Assembly (NCBI GenBank): GCA_044224925.1
Contig: JBGAJM010000001.1
Location: forward strand, 620,001 to 684,000
Reading direction: 5' to 3'
Source: Kapaibacterium sp044224925
GTDB taxonomy: Bacteria > Bacteroidota > Ignavibacteria > Kapaibacteriales > Kapaibacteriaceae
Length of the DNA: 64,000 bases
The notes beneath the pieces were generated by a model. The model was not told the DNA's origin. It did not search any database and saw only the letters and a program-made list of their open reading frames with translations. Position 1 is the first letter of the stretch. Every line of letters begins with the position of its first letter. The position numbers and the translations under genes are program-made. Shown in pieces: positions 51,786-61,379 of the stretch.

Positions 51786-53819
51786 ATGAAGCACCGACTC
51801 CTTAGCGTCCTCGCCACCCTGCTCCTTTCCGCAGGCCTTCTTCCTGTCCATGCACAAGACGCACGTCCCGAGTATGGCATCATGGGTCAATGGCTCATGA
51901 ATCAGCATACGGGCGACTTCAAGAAACTTGGCTCCTATCCTTCGTGCTGTCCGGAATTCACAACGGGTTCCGGTAGCGGCCCCGGTTTCGGTGCCTGGGT
52001 CGGCTTCCCGCTCTCGCCGTCGCTACGATTGCTCACGCGCCTCACCTATACCACCGAGAGTGGCGTCCTGCAGGACGATGAGCGCTCGTTTGTGGCCGAT
52101 CTTCGCGACACGAACAACCCCAAGGTCGTCGATGCGACCTTTCGCCACGAACTCACGGCAACGCTGTCGAGCATCGGCATTCAGCCCATGGTGGCATGGC
52201 GAGCGGTGGGCGGGCTGGATCTCATGGGCGGCCTGCGCCTTGGATTCGTGACCACGTCCACGTTCCGTCAAACCGAGGTGCTCACGCAGCCCGAGGACTT
52301 TGGTGCCTATCTCGGCGCGGGGCGCACGTGGGTGGACACAGGCGGGGCCATTCCCGATGCCTCGTCGATCCGCGCCACTCTGAGCATCGGGGCACGCTAT
52401 GTATTGCCGCTCAATGCCGACCATTCCTTGTTCCTGGCGCCGGAGTTCACCTATCAGTATGCGCTGACCGGCGTCACGTCGTCGGTGAACTGGAACGTCC
52501 ACCAACTCAGTGCCGGACTCGGTCTGGCCTGGTCGCCCGTCCCCGCGGCACCTGTTGCACCACCCGTGCGCGATACCGTGCCCCCACCGCCACCGCCCCC
52601 GATACGTCCGTTGCTTGCCGGTTCGGTCCGCATGGTCGGAGTGGAGGAAGGCGGCAAGGAAGCACCAGATGTGACCATTCGCATCGAAGAGGTGATCGCC
52701 AGTGACCTCCGTCCGCTCTTGAACCATGTCTACTTCGACGAAGGATCTGCCCGCATTCCCGATCGGTACGTGGTCCTCGCGCCATCGTCCACCTCGTCCT
52801 TCAGCGAAGACGGTTTGTATTCGACGACGACCATGGACACCTATCACACGATGTTGAACATCATCGGCAAGCGGCTCAGCGCCACGCCGGCGGCCAGCAT
52901 CACGCTGACGGGTTGTACGTCGGAAGACGGATCGGATCGTGGCACCGACCTTGCGCGCAAGCGTGCCGAAGCGGTGCGCACCTACCTCACATCGGTGTGG
53001 GGCATCAGTGCAGATCGGATCTCCATCATGGCTCGCACGTTGCCGTCGAAGCCAACGCGCTCGAGTGCGGCGGCCGATGTGCAGATCGCTTCGGAAGAGA
53101 ACAGACGTGTGGAGATCGAGTCCAACAACGAGGCCATCCTCATGCCGGTTCGAACCACCGACACTGTGCGCACGTCCAATCCGCCGGCCCTTCGTGTCTA
53201 CACCGAGTCGAAGGCCCAGGCTGGTGTGAGGCGATGGAACATCGACATCACACAGGATGGAAAGAACCTATACTCCACGTCGTCGGCACTCGTTGGCAGC
53301 ACCACCGTACCCCTAAGCGTGGACTGGCGAGTGACATCGGAACGCACCCTCGTACCACGCACAGAGTCTCCGGTAGAAGCTCGACTGACCATAGAGGATT
53401 CGAGCGGCGGCCTCTTGATCTCGCTTCCCGCGAAGGTTCCGGTACGTCAGCTCACCATTCAAAAGAAGCGTGTGGAGCGCATCGAAGACCGAGAGATCGA
53501 CCGATACAGCTTGATCCTCTTCGACTTCAACGATGCGAGCGTGAAGGGCCAGAACAGTGGGATCGTGCGACTGATCAAGGATCGCATCACGCCGAGTTCG
53601 ACGGTGAAGATCAACGGCTATACGGACGTTCTTGGTACGGAGTCCTACAACGAGGAACTCTCACGAAATCGCGCCACCGAAACGGCCAGGTCGCTCGGTC
53701 TGCCACTCACGTCGGCACAGGGACTTGGCGAGCAGCGACCCCTCTATCCGAACACCCTTCCGGAAGGAAGGGCCTATAACAGAACTGTTACCGTAACTGT
53801 GGAAACTCCTGTTAAATAA
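51786..53819 (+). CDS. Outer-membrane protein with two OmpA-like domains (paralogue A)
   Basis: 677 residues from the ATG at 51786 (51753 also possible). Signal peptide (LLSVLATLLLSAGLLPVHA), then a beta-barrel-like region (about 24-258) with a CCPEF motif, a Pro-rich linker (about 262-280, VPPPPPPPIRP), and a first OmpA-like module (about 320-460) with TGCTSEDGSDRGTDLARKRA. Residues 475-570 form a beta-sandwich-like spacer, and a second OmpA module (about 575-670) ends the protein, with GYTDVLGTESYNEELSRNRA containing the Asp and Arg that bind diaminopimelate. It resembles the gene at 58229 throughout. It should tether the outer membrane to peptidoglycan at two points. The gene opens the 51786-63997 run. 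Confidence 0.87.
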   Translation: MKHRLLSVLATLLLSAGLLPVHAQDARPEYGIMGQWLMNQHTGDFKKLGSYPSCCPEFTTGSGSGPGFGAWVGFPLSPSLRLLTRLTYTTESGVLQDDERSFVADLRDTNNPKVVDATFRHELTATLSSIGIQPMVAWRAVGGLDLMGGLRLGFVTTSTFRQTEVLTQPEDFGAYLGAGRTWVDTGGAIPDASSIRATLSIGARYVLPLNADHSLFLAPEFTYQYALTGVTSSVNWNVHQLSAGLGLAWSPVPAAPVAPPVRDTVPPPPPPPIRPLLAGSVRMVGVEEGGKEAPDVTIRIEEVIASDLRPLLNHVYFDEGSARIPDRYVVLAPSSTSSFSEDGLYSTTTMDTYHTMLNIIGKRLSATPAASITLTGCTSEDGSDRGTDLARKRAEAVRTYLTSVWGISADRISIMARTLPSKPTRSSAAADVQIASEENRRVEIESNNEAILMPVRTTDTVRTSNPPALRVYTESKAQAGVRRWNIDITQDGKNLYSTSSALVGSTTVPLSVDWRVTSERTLVPRTESPVEARLTIEDSSGGLLISLPAKVPVRQLTIQKKRVERIEDREIDRYSLILFDFNDASVKGQNSGIVRLIKDRITPSSTVKINGYTDVLGTESYNEELSRNRATETARSLGLPLTSAQGLGEQRPLYPNTLPEGRAYNRTVTVTVETPVK

Positions 53820-53891
53820 AGGCCTTAACTTTTCGCATATTGTTCGGTCTTTTACGTGCCGTACGACTATGTAGAATTGAAAGAAGGCCTT

Positions 53892-56800
53892 ATGAAGCAT
53901 CGATCTCGCTTTGCCGTAGTGGTTCTGTTCATCGTCCTGATGGGCGTTGCCACTCTGGACAGTTTGGCACAGGCCTTCGTTGTGCCACGCCTCGTTACCA
54001 CAGCCTACCCAACGATGACGGCGGAGTGTTACAACTTCGACGCTCAGGGAGCCTTCGTTGCACTTGGTGCAAAAGAAGTGACGGTGAAGGAGAACGGCGC
54101 GAACATGACCGTGACCACAACGTGTGGGAACGGACAGAGCACGCCTGCCTCCATCATGGTGGCCGTGGACCGATCCAGTGAAACGCTCACCAAGACGAAG
54201 GCCGGCGCAGCGTCCGTGATCTCCGGCGTGGTCGGCCAGACCGATGAACTGGGGCTGATCTCGTTCAATCAAGCTCCCTCCCTCGAACAGGGGCTCACGG
54301 TCAACAAAACACAATACGCAGCACGCGTGTCAGCGATCACCGCCGGCACCAATGGCACTGCGATCAACATCGACTCCCTCTTTCACAATGCGCCGTTGGG
54401 CGCCTTCGCACAGCTCAAGAATGCACGGAACTTCCGCGCACTCGTGATCTTCGTGAGCGGAAGCCCGTCGTTCGATGCGGCTCTGGCACGCAAGGTCGCA
54501 AAGCAGTATGCCATCAAGGTCTACGTAGTAGGGATCGGCCTTCCGATCTCTGCACAATTGCGCGAGCTCTGCGACAGCACCGGTGGTGCGTGGATCGACG
54601 GCCTCACAAGTGATGACGATATCAAGGCCTATGCGTGGGCATTCGTTGCACATGCACGCGGTGTTCAACCATGCGAGGCCGTGTGGACCTCCACACCTTC
54701 GTGTGCGTTGGAGCGCACGATCGATGTGAAGCATGCATCCACCACACGATCCTTCACCATCCCTGCACCGATCGGCTCTCGTATCGTACTTGAGCTCAGT
54801 GAACCCGGTATTGCCTTCGGTGAAGTGGCTCCCCCGCAGACCGTCACGAAGTCGGTGGTCCTCACCGTCCGTAATGGTTTTGCGCGGGTGACCGCCTACA
54901 CGAGTTCGAATCCGCGCTTCGCAGTAACGCTGCCAACAGGACCGGTGGACATGATCCCCGGCGCCAGCCAAGAAGTAAAGGTCAGGTTCACGCCAACCGA
55001 CAGTAGCGGACAGTTCGGAACGATCACCTTTGTGTCTGCCGACGCTTGCGACACGACCGTGCTCTATGTACGCGGCGGTTTCCGGAACAAGGACAACAAC
55101 CTGAAGGTGCTCTCCCCGAATGGCGGCGAAAAGTATGTGGCCGGGATCGATACGCTGATCCGATGGACCGGTACGCTACCGCAGGACATCGTACGCATCG
55201 ATGGTTCGGAAGACGATGGCGTCACGTGGAGTTCGATCACGGAAGCGGCGTCCGGAAATGAATACGTGTACACACCCGGACCGAATGCCACGAAGAAAGC
55301 GCTCATTCGTATTCAACGCACACTGCTCGACCCGTCCGATATCATCGTCCTTTCCGGTTCTGAGAAACCCATCTACGCGGCCGCTCTTTCGAACGATAGT
55401 AAGACGGCCTATACGGGCGGACACGATGGAACGGTGCGCGTGTGGGATGCAGAAACAGGCCTGCAACGACGCGTGATGACCGGACACTCCGACTGGGTAT
55501 GGGGCCTTGCCGTGCACCCGTCAGCGAACATGATCGCCAGCGCAAGTCACGATGGCACGGTCCGATTCTGGGATCCCACCGCAGGAACGCAACTCGGCGC
55601 CGTTCCGGTGACGGGTCGTGCCTGGACCGTGGCATTCAATGCGAATGGAGATTCGCTCTATGTATCAACCGATGCCGGCATCGTCATCATCGACCCTGCC
55701 TCCTTCACGATCGTCCAGAATGTTCCCACCACCGATGGCAGCATCGTCTACTCGGTGCGAGTATCACAGGACGGCACACAACTCGTCACATGCGAAGGCA
55801 ACACGGTTCGTTTGCGCGAAGCAACGGGTGACCTTGCCATCAAGCGCTCCTTCGTTGGACACGTTGGACCGGTCTACAGTGCCGATGTGAATGTGAATGG
55901 TCAAGTGGTGGTCTCCGGTGGTGCAGACCTCATGCTCCGTCGATGGGATGCATCGAATGGCACGCAGACGGGATCCACACCAGCCATGACGGGTTCGTTG
56001 CTCTCGGTTCAATTCAATCGAGGCGGCGGGCAGGTGCTCACCGGTTCGGGAGATGGTACGGCCAAATTCTTCGAGACCAACACGCTGAACGAACTCAATG
56101 CCTTGGCCGGACACACCGGACTCGTCTACAGTGCACGGTACAACTCCACCGGCGACAAGGTCATCACAGCATCGACGGACTTCACCGCACGTGTCTGGAA
56201 CATCTCGGGTATCCGACTGGATGAAGACAAGAGCGATGCAGTGTTCGAGATCCTTGGTTCGACGGTGACCACGCAAGACGTGGAGTTCACGCCGGCCATC
56301 GAGGTTGGCGGTAGTGCCCGACAAACAGCCGTTGTGATCCGGAATACTGGCGCAACGCCGATCGTTGTTCAGGGCGCACGCTTCTCGACAGGCGACCAAG
56401 GCGACTTCAATATCATCTCGCCGGTATTTCCGGTGACCGTCGCTCCCGGCGCTACGTCGTCGCTCACACTCACCTTCCAACCAACGCAGGTTGGTGACCG
56501 TTCGACGACACTGTTGTTGCAAACGGGAACAGGTCCGCGCACCCTTACTGTTCGCGGTACCGGGAAGCTTCCGGTGCTGAACGTGATCTCGGTGATCGAC
56601 TACGGTCGCCGCATCGCCAACCTTGCACAGATCGACACGAACGTTCGCGTGGCCTTGCCCATCGGCGTCACGAGTCCGGTGCAAGTGAAGTCAACGGCCA
56701 TTGTCGGACCCGATCAAGCACAGTTCTCCATCGTCAGTGGTGGAGCACCGTTCACGGTTTCGAACAATGGCACGCAGACCATCGTGGTTCGATTCGCGCC

Positions 56801-58226
56801 GTCGCAGAATGGAAGAGCCGCGGCAGATCTCGTGATCACATCCACGGATGACCGCACGGTGGTCGTGCACTTGTATGGCGAAGGCACCGGCGATGCGCGG
56901 TTCCAACCCGTTGCACCGGTGGTCTTCCCGCTCGATGTGTGTAGCAGCGATCCGGTGGCTGAGACCTTTAACGTGACCAACATCGGTAACTCGACACTCA
57001 TCCTCTACAGTGGGATCATCGATGGAACCGATGCCGTTGACTATACGCTTGAACGCGTTGGCGCACCGCTCACCTTCCCCATCGAAGTAGAGGCAAGCAA
57101 GAGCGTGCAGTTCCGTGTGATCTTTGCACCGAAGTCCACCGGCGCAAAGAGCGCCCGTGTGGTGTTCAGCTCGAATGCCATCAATGCATCGAACGGCCTC
57201 ACGGCCGTCACCCTTGTTGGCCGCAAAGACTCCGTTGCCTTCGAACTCTCTCGTTCTTCTGTGACCTATGCGGATGTTGCGCAGGGCGAAACACCGGTGG
57301 AGACCGTCTACCTGATCAACCGCGGAACCATCATCCTGCGTTGGCCCAAGACACCGATCGATCTTGGAGATTTCGTGATCGAGAAGATCACGCCGGACAT
57401 CGTCCAACCCAACCAACAGTCGGAAGTGACGATACGGTTCAAGGGCGGCAAGGAAGGAAGTGTGTATACGACGTCGTTTGTGTTCACGACCCAGGACACG
57501 GCGTGCGGCAGACGGGACACGCTGCAACTGACGGCCTTCGTGAATGCCGTTGTGAGTGTGACACTTCGCATGGACACGATCCGTTCGCACACGGGTGCCA
57601 CGGTCTCGGTCCCGCTCTACGTGACGAACAAACAACACTTGGATCGGACAACTGTTCGGAGCATCCATGCTGATCTTCTTGTCAATGCCTCCATCCTGCA
57701 ACCCAGCGGTTCACTACCAATGGGTCAGCTGGACTCAGCCGGAAAGATCCGTCGTATTCCCGTGGTGATCCCCATACCCGAAGGCTCGGACTCGCTGGCC
57801 ATGACGTTGCAATTCTCGACCACATGGGGCAACGACACGATGTCGGTGATCAACGTGGCCAACTTCACCGAGATCGACACGATGCGTGTATTGGTGCGCC
57901 AAGGTGGTGTGATCCTCGACGATCTATGCACGCAAGGTGGCGTGCGACTCTTCCAGCTTCAGCCAAATGCCGCCGGCATCGTTGCCTCGCCACAACCGGC
58001 AACCGGTGCGACCGTGCTTGACATGGAAGTGGTGGAGAAGGGCATGACCACCGTGGAACTCGTCGACATGCAAGGACGAACCCTTGCCACCCTCGTCCAA
58101 CGTTCCCTTGCTCCCGGCTCGTATCGCGTTCCGATGAATGTCTCGCAACTCCCTGCCGGAGTGTACTTCCTGCAGATGACCACGCCAACAGAGCACAAGA
58201 GTGTACGATTCGAGAGAGCTAAGTAA
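53892..58226 (+). CDS. Giant secreted protein: VWA-like, WD40 propeller, ASH/choice-of-anchor domains, sorting domain
   Basis: 1444 residues from the ATG at 53892 (AAGAAGG just upstream; the frame opens 36 bases earlier without a good start). Signal peptide about 4-27. A VWA-like domain (about 75-250) follows, with a degenerate metal site (DRSSE instead of DxSxS). Then a beta domain opening SPNGGEKYVAG (about 405-470), about seven WD40 blades (about 490-775, TGGHDGTVRVWDAETG and similar), ASH/choice-of-anchor-D repeats (about 790-1230, FVITNTGT-type) and a type A sorting domain (about 1363-1444, VVEKGMTTVELVDMQGRTLA). It should be exported by type IX secretion to the cell surface. The two neighbours are paralogous double-OmpA proteins; the stop is two bases before the next start. 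Confidence 0.87.
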   Translation: MKHRSRFAVVVLFIVLMGVATLDSLAQAFVVPRLVTTAYPTMTAECYNFDAQGAFVALGAKEVTVKENGANMTVTTTCGNGQSTPASIMVAVDRSSETLTKTKAGAASVISGVVGQTDELGLISFNQAPSLEQGLTVNKTQYAARVSAITAGTNGTAINIDSLFHNAPLGAFAQLKNARNFRALVIFVSGSPSFDAALARKVAKQYAIKVYVVGIGLPISAQLRELCDSTGGAWIDGLTSDDDIKAYAWAFVAHARGVQPCEAVWTSTPSCALERTIDVKHASTTRSFTIPAPIGSRIVLELSEPGIAFGEVAPPQTVTKSVVLTVRNGFARVTAYTSSNPRFAVTLPTGPVDMIPGASQEVKVRFTPTDSSGQFGTITFVSADACDTTVLYVRGGFRNKDNNLKVLSPNGGEKYVAGIDTLIRWTGTLPQDIVRIDGSEDDGVTWSSITEAASGNEYVYTPGPNATKKALIRIQRTLLDPSDIIVLSGSEKPIYAAALSNDSKTAYTGGHDGTVRVWDAETGLQRRVMTGHSDWVWGLAVHPSANMIASASHDGTVRFWDPTAGTQLGAVPVTGRAWTVAFNANGDSLYVSTDAGIVIIDPASFTIVQNVPTTDGSIVYSVRVSQDGTQLVTCEGNTVRLREATGDLAIKRSFVGHVGPVYSADVNVNGQVVVSGGADLMLRRWDASNGTQTGSTPAMTGSLLSVQFNRGGGQVLTGSGDGTAKFFETNTLNELNALAGHTGLVYSARYNSTGDKVITASTDFTARVWNISGIRLDEDKSDAVFEILGSTVTTQDVEFTPAIEVGGSARQTAVVIRNTGATPIVVQGARFSTGDQGDFNIISPVFPVTVAPGATSSLTLTFQPTQVGDRSTTLLLQTGTGPRTLTVRGTGKLPVLNVISVIDYGRRIANLAQIDTNVRVALPIGVTSPVQVKSTAIVGPDQAQFSIVSGGAPFTVSNNGTQTIVVRFAPSQNGRAAADLVITSTDDRTVVVHLYGEGTGDARFQPVAPVVFPLDVCSSDPVAETFNVTNIGNSTLILYSGIIDGTDAVDYTLERVGAPLTFPIEVEASKSVQFRVIFAPKSTGAKSARVVFSSNAINASNGLTAVTLVGRKDSVAFELSRSSVTYADVAQGETPVETVYLINRGTIILRWPKTPIDLGDFVIEKITPDIVQPNQQSEVTIRFKGGKEGSVYTTSFVFTTQDTACGRRDTLQLTAFVNAVVSVTLRMDTIRSHTGATVSVPLYVTNKQHLDRTTVRSIHADLLVNASILQPSGSLPMGQLDSAGKIRRIPVVIPIPEGSDSLAMTLQFSTTWGNDTMSVINVANFTEIDTMRVLVRQGGVILDDLCTQGGVRLFQLQPNAAGIVASPQPATGATVLDMEVVEKGMTTVELVDMQGRTLATLVQRSLAPGSYRVPMNVSQLPAGVYFLQMTTPTEHKSVRFERAK

Positions 58227-58228
58227 CC

Positions 58229-60259
58229 ATGAGAACCATGACACGACTTCCCCACTTCGCATCTGCACTGTTCCTGATCGTTGCCACAACGACCGTTGCA
58301 CAGGTCCCGAACGACCCATTGCTCCGTCCGCGCATCGGTCTGTTCTTTGACTACGCTCTTGGCATTCATGCCGCTTCCTTCACGCAACTGCCTGATGTGG
58401 CCAATTGCTGTCCGGAATTCCAGACCACCATGGGAACGGGCTTCTTCGCGGGTCTGCAGTATGAGCAACCATTCAACAAGGATCTCGCCCTGCATATGCG
58501 TTTGCACTACGGTTCGTATGGCGTGGACTTTTCGCAGACGGAGTCCAAGCCCGTTGCGTTGGCGGATGGATCCACCACCAATGCAACGATCCGGCACGAC
58601 CTCAATGGTTCATTCGGTCAGATCAGTGTCGAGCCACTCTTGGCCTATCATGTCTCGCCGGAGTTCATGGTTCGCGGCGGACTGACGGCGGGCTATGTGT
58701 TCAGTGCGACCTATGATCAGAAGGAAGTACTGGAGACGCCGGCCAACGCAACGTTCGTTGGCGGATCGCGCATGCGCAACGCATCGAGCGGCGATATCAA
58801 GAATGCCTCGTCCGTTGCCGTAGGCATCACGGTGGGCGCATCGTATGAGCTTGCTCTGAATGCCGATCGAACGATCTTCCTCACACCCGAAGTGCTCTTC
58901 ACGTATTCACCCATTCCGGTGGTGAGCGGTCTGTCGTGGAATGCCCATCAGATCCGTGCCGGTTTGGCACTGTCGTTCATTCCGCCCGAGGTCGAGGACA
59001 CGCTTTCCGACATCGAACTCTACAACTTCGCAACGGCCATCACGCCACCAAAGACCGTGTCGGCATCGGTTCCGTTCACGTCCGACATCACGGCCAGCGG
59101 CATTGGTACAACAGGCGAACGTCTTCCGGCTGAACGCATCAGGTTGGAAGAGTTCTCATCGACACGGATCCGTCCCGTATTGCCCTACGTGTTCTTCGAC
59201 AAGAATTCGTCGGAGATCCCGGCCCGGTATACCGAACTCAATCAAGATCAACGCGACGTGTTCGCCATCGAGAACTTCTACAATCTCGATGCCATGATCA
59301 CCTATCATCATGTGCTCAACATCATCGGCAAGCGCATGCAGGATGATGCGAATGCAACGATCACGCTCACGGGTTGCGTGGACAACACGGATGCAGAATT
59401 GAACAACACGGCATTGGCGCAAGCTCGCGTGAATGCGGTTCGCTCCTATCTCGTCGACAAATGGGGCGTTGCCCCAACACGCGTCCAAACCGCAACACGA
59501 CTGCTTCCGGAGCAGGCCTCGAACTCTGCCGAGCTTGATGGTCAGGCAGAGAATCGTCGTGTGGAGATCTCGGCCACCAGCGATGCGATCCTTGCGCCGA
59601 TCATGTCGCGTGACACAATGCGTTCGTTCACGCCGGCCGGTCTTCGCTTCGCACCTGCCATTTCACCTCGTGTTCCCGTGAAGTCGTGGACGATCTTCGT
59701 CACTGCGGATGATCGCATCGTCAAGACCTTCCATGCCGGTGACCCTGTACCGGCGTCGGTGGATTGGCGTATCGATGAAGCACAGCTCGCCATCCCGAGC
59801 GACGTTGAGAAGCTCGGCTACTTGTTCGTCGCACGCGATTCGGCCGGACTCGTCATTCCATCGGAGTCGAAGAAGATCCAAGTGGAAGCGCTCACGCTCG
59901 CATCGAAGAAGGAAGGCGGCATGGCGGACAAGGCAGTGGATCGTTATTCGCTGATCCTGTTCGGCTTTGACAAGTCAGACCTCACACCGGCGAATGCGGC
60001 CTTTGTGAACCAGATCAAATCGAACATTCAACCAACATCGCAAGTGAAGGTGATCGGCTATACGGATCGGAGCGGATCGGATGATTACAATCAACGTCTG
60101 AGCCAGTCGCGCGCATCGACGGTCGCACGCGCTCTCGGTTTGCCCGAGTCGCAGGCCACGGGCGTTGGTGAACGTGCTCCGCTCTATAACAACGACACAC
60201 CGGAAGGTCGCTTCTACTCACGAACAGTAGAAGTTCTTGTCGAGACACCGAAGAAATAA
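58229..60259 (+). CDS. Outer-membrane protein with two OmpA-like domains (paralogue B)
   Basis: 676 residues starting two bases after the preceding stop. Signal peptide (HFASALFLIVATTTVAQ), beta-barrel-like region with the CCPEF motif (NCCPEFQTTMGTGFFAG), and no Pro-rich linker. The first OmpA-like module (about 310-450) contains TGCVDNTDAELNNTALAQAR, and the second (about 570-670) GYTDRSGSDDYNQRLSQSRA with the canonical Asp and Arg. Layout and local sequence (HHVLNIIGKRM, RYSLILFGFDKSDLT) match the gene at 51786, so they arose by duplication. The TAATG overlap with the GT4 gene couples translation. A structural outer-membrane to cell-wall link is the expected role. Confidence 0.87.
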   Translation: MRTMTRLPHFASALFLIVATTTVAQVPNDPLLRPRIGLFFDYALGIHAASFTQLPDVANCCPEFQTTMGTGFFAGLQYEQPFNKDLALHMRLHYGSYGVDFSQTESKPVALADGSTTNATIRHDLNGSFGQISVEPLLAYHVSPEFMVRGGLTAGYVFSATYDQKEVLETPANATFVGGSRMRNASSGDIKNASSVAVGITVGASYELALNADRTIFLTPEVLFTYSPIPVVSGLSWNAHQIRAGLALSFIPPEVEDTLSDIELYNFATAITPPKTVSASVPFTSDITASGIGTTGERLPAERIRLEEFSSTRIRPVLPYVFFDKNSSEIPARYTELNQDQRDVFAIENFYNLDAMITYHHVLNIIGKRMQDDANATITLTGCVDNTDAELNNTALAQARVNAVRSYLVDKWGVAPTRVQTATRLLPEQASNSAELDGQAENRRVEISATSDAILAPIMSRDTMRSFTPAGLRFAPAISPRVPVKSWTIFVTADDRIVKTFHAGDPVPASVDWRIDEAQLAIPSDVEKLGYLFVARDSAGLVIPSESKKIQVEALTLASKKEGGMADKAVDRYSLILFGFDKSDLTPANAAFVNQIKSNIQPTSQVKVIGYTDRSGSDDYNQRLSQSRASTVARALGLPESQATGVGERAPLYNNDTPEGRFYSRTVEVLVETPKK

Positions 60260-61374
60260 TGCGACTGCTCGTTCTGAACTGGCAGGATCGCACGCATCCG
60301 CAAGCGGGCGGTGCGGAAGTACACCTGCATGAGATCTTTTCGCGCATGGTAGAGCGTGGCCACGAGGTCACGCTCTACTGTTGTGCTCATCCAGGTGCTG
60401 CGGCAACCGAAGTGTTGGACGGGATCACGGTCATCCGCCACGGTTCGCGTGCGACGTTCAACTGGACGGTGCGAGGTGCCTACAAGAAACGGTTCGTGAA
60501 CGAACGGTTCGATATTGTGATCGATGACATCAACAAGATCCCGTTCTTCACACCGCGGTTTGTGAAGAGACCGTTGTTGGCCATTGTGCATCACTTCTTT
60601 GGCACCAGCATCTTTCACGAGGCCGGCCGGCTTGCCGGACTCTATGTGAAGTTTTTCGAGGACCAGATCGGGCGCGTCTATCGGAACACTCCTATCTGTG
60701 TTGTCTCCGACTCAACGCGGAAAGAATGTATCGACCGCGGCATCCCTGCTGCGAACCTCACCGTCATCCACAATGCCATCGACCATACGCACTTCCCGAT
60801 GAAGGTGGGCGAGAAGGATGCACGTCCGACGATCGCCTATTTCGGTCGACTCAAGCGCTATAAGTCGGTCGACCATCTCCTCCGTGCCGTTGCCATGGTC
60901 GTGCAGACCATACCAACCGTACAGGTGCATATTCTTGGGACCGGCGATGGAAGGGACGAATTGGAGCGACTCGTGTCATTACTTGGACTGCAAGACCACG
61001 TGCGTTTCTTCGGCTTTGTAACCGATGCACAGAAAGTGGAGTTGTTGTCCCAAGCTCACGTCGTTGTCAACACGTCGATCAAAGAAGGCTGGGGCATCAC
61101 CAACATCGAAGCCAATGCCTGTGGTACGCCGGTGATCTCTGCAGATGTTCCGGGTCTGCGAGACTCTGTGCGCGATGGTGAATCCGGTTTGCTGTATCCC
61201 TACGGCAACATCGACATCCTCGCCGCGCACATCGTCCGCGTGTTGGTGGATCGCGCTGAACGCGAGCGCCTATCTGCAGGCGCATTGCGTTGGGCCAGTA
61301 CCTTCACATGGGAGCGGTCCAGCCGTGAGATGCAAGACCTTTGCGAGCGAGTGATCGCACACTATCGTCCATAG
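60259..61374 (+). CDS. GT4-family glycosyltransferase
   Basis: 371 residues. The GT-B N-terminal domain opens with MRLLVLNWQDRTHPQAGGAE, with acceptor-side elements HVTLYCC-like and VHHFFGTSIF. The nucleotide-sugar domain has YFGRLKRYKSVDHLLRA, VHILGTGDGRDELE and the EGWGITNIEANACGTPVI motif (about 276-293) with the conserved Glu pair. It transfers a sugar, perhaps onto lipid or protein at the inner membrane. The start overlaps the paralogue B stop (TAATG), so it is made with the surface proteins; that position suggests it could glycosylate them, as O-glycosylation of exported proteins occurs in Bacteroidota, but this is inference. Confidence 0.9.
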   Translation: MRLLVLNWQDRTHPQAGGAEVHLHEIFSRMVERGHEVTLYCCAHPGAAATEVLDGITVIRHGSRATFNWTVRGAYKKRFVNERFDIVIDDINKIPFFTPRFVKRPLLAIVHHFFGTSIFHEAGRLAGLYVKFFEDQIGRVYRNTPICVVSDSTRKECIDRGIPAANLTVIHNAIDHTHFPMKVGEKDARPTIAYFGRLKRYKSVDHLLRAVAMVVQTIPTVQVHILGTGDGRDELERLVSLLGLQDHVRFFGFVTDAQKVELLSQAHVVVNTSIKEGWGITNIEANACGTPVISADVPGLRDSVRDGESGLLYPYGNIDILAAHIVRVLVDRAERERLSAGALRWASTFTWERSSREMQDLCERVIAHYRP

Positions 61375-61379
61375 GCGTC

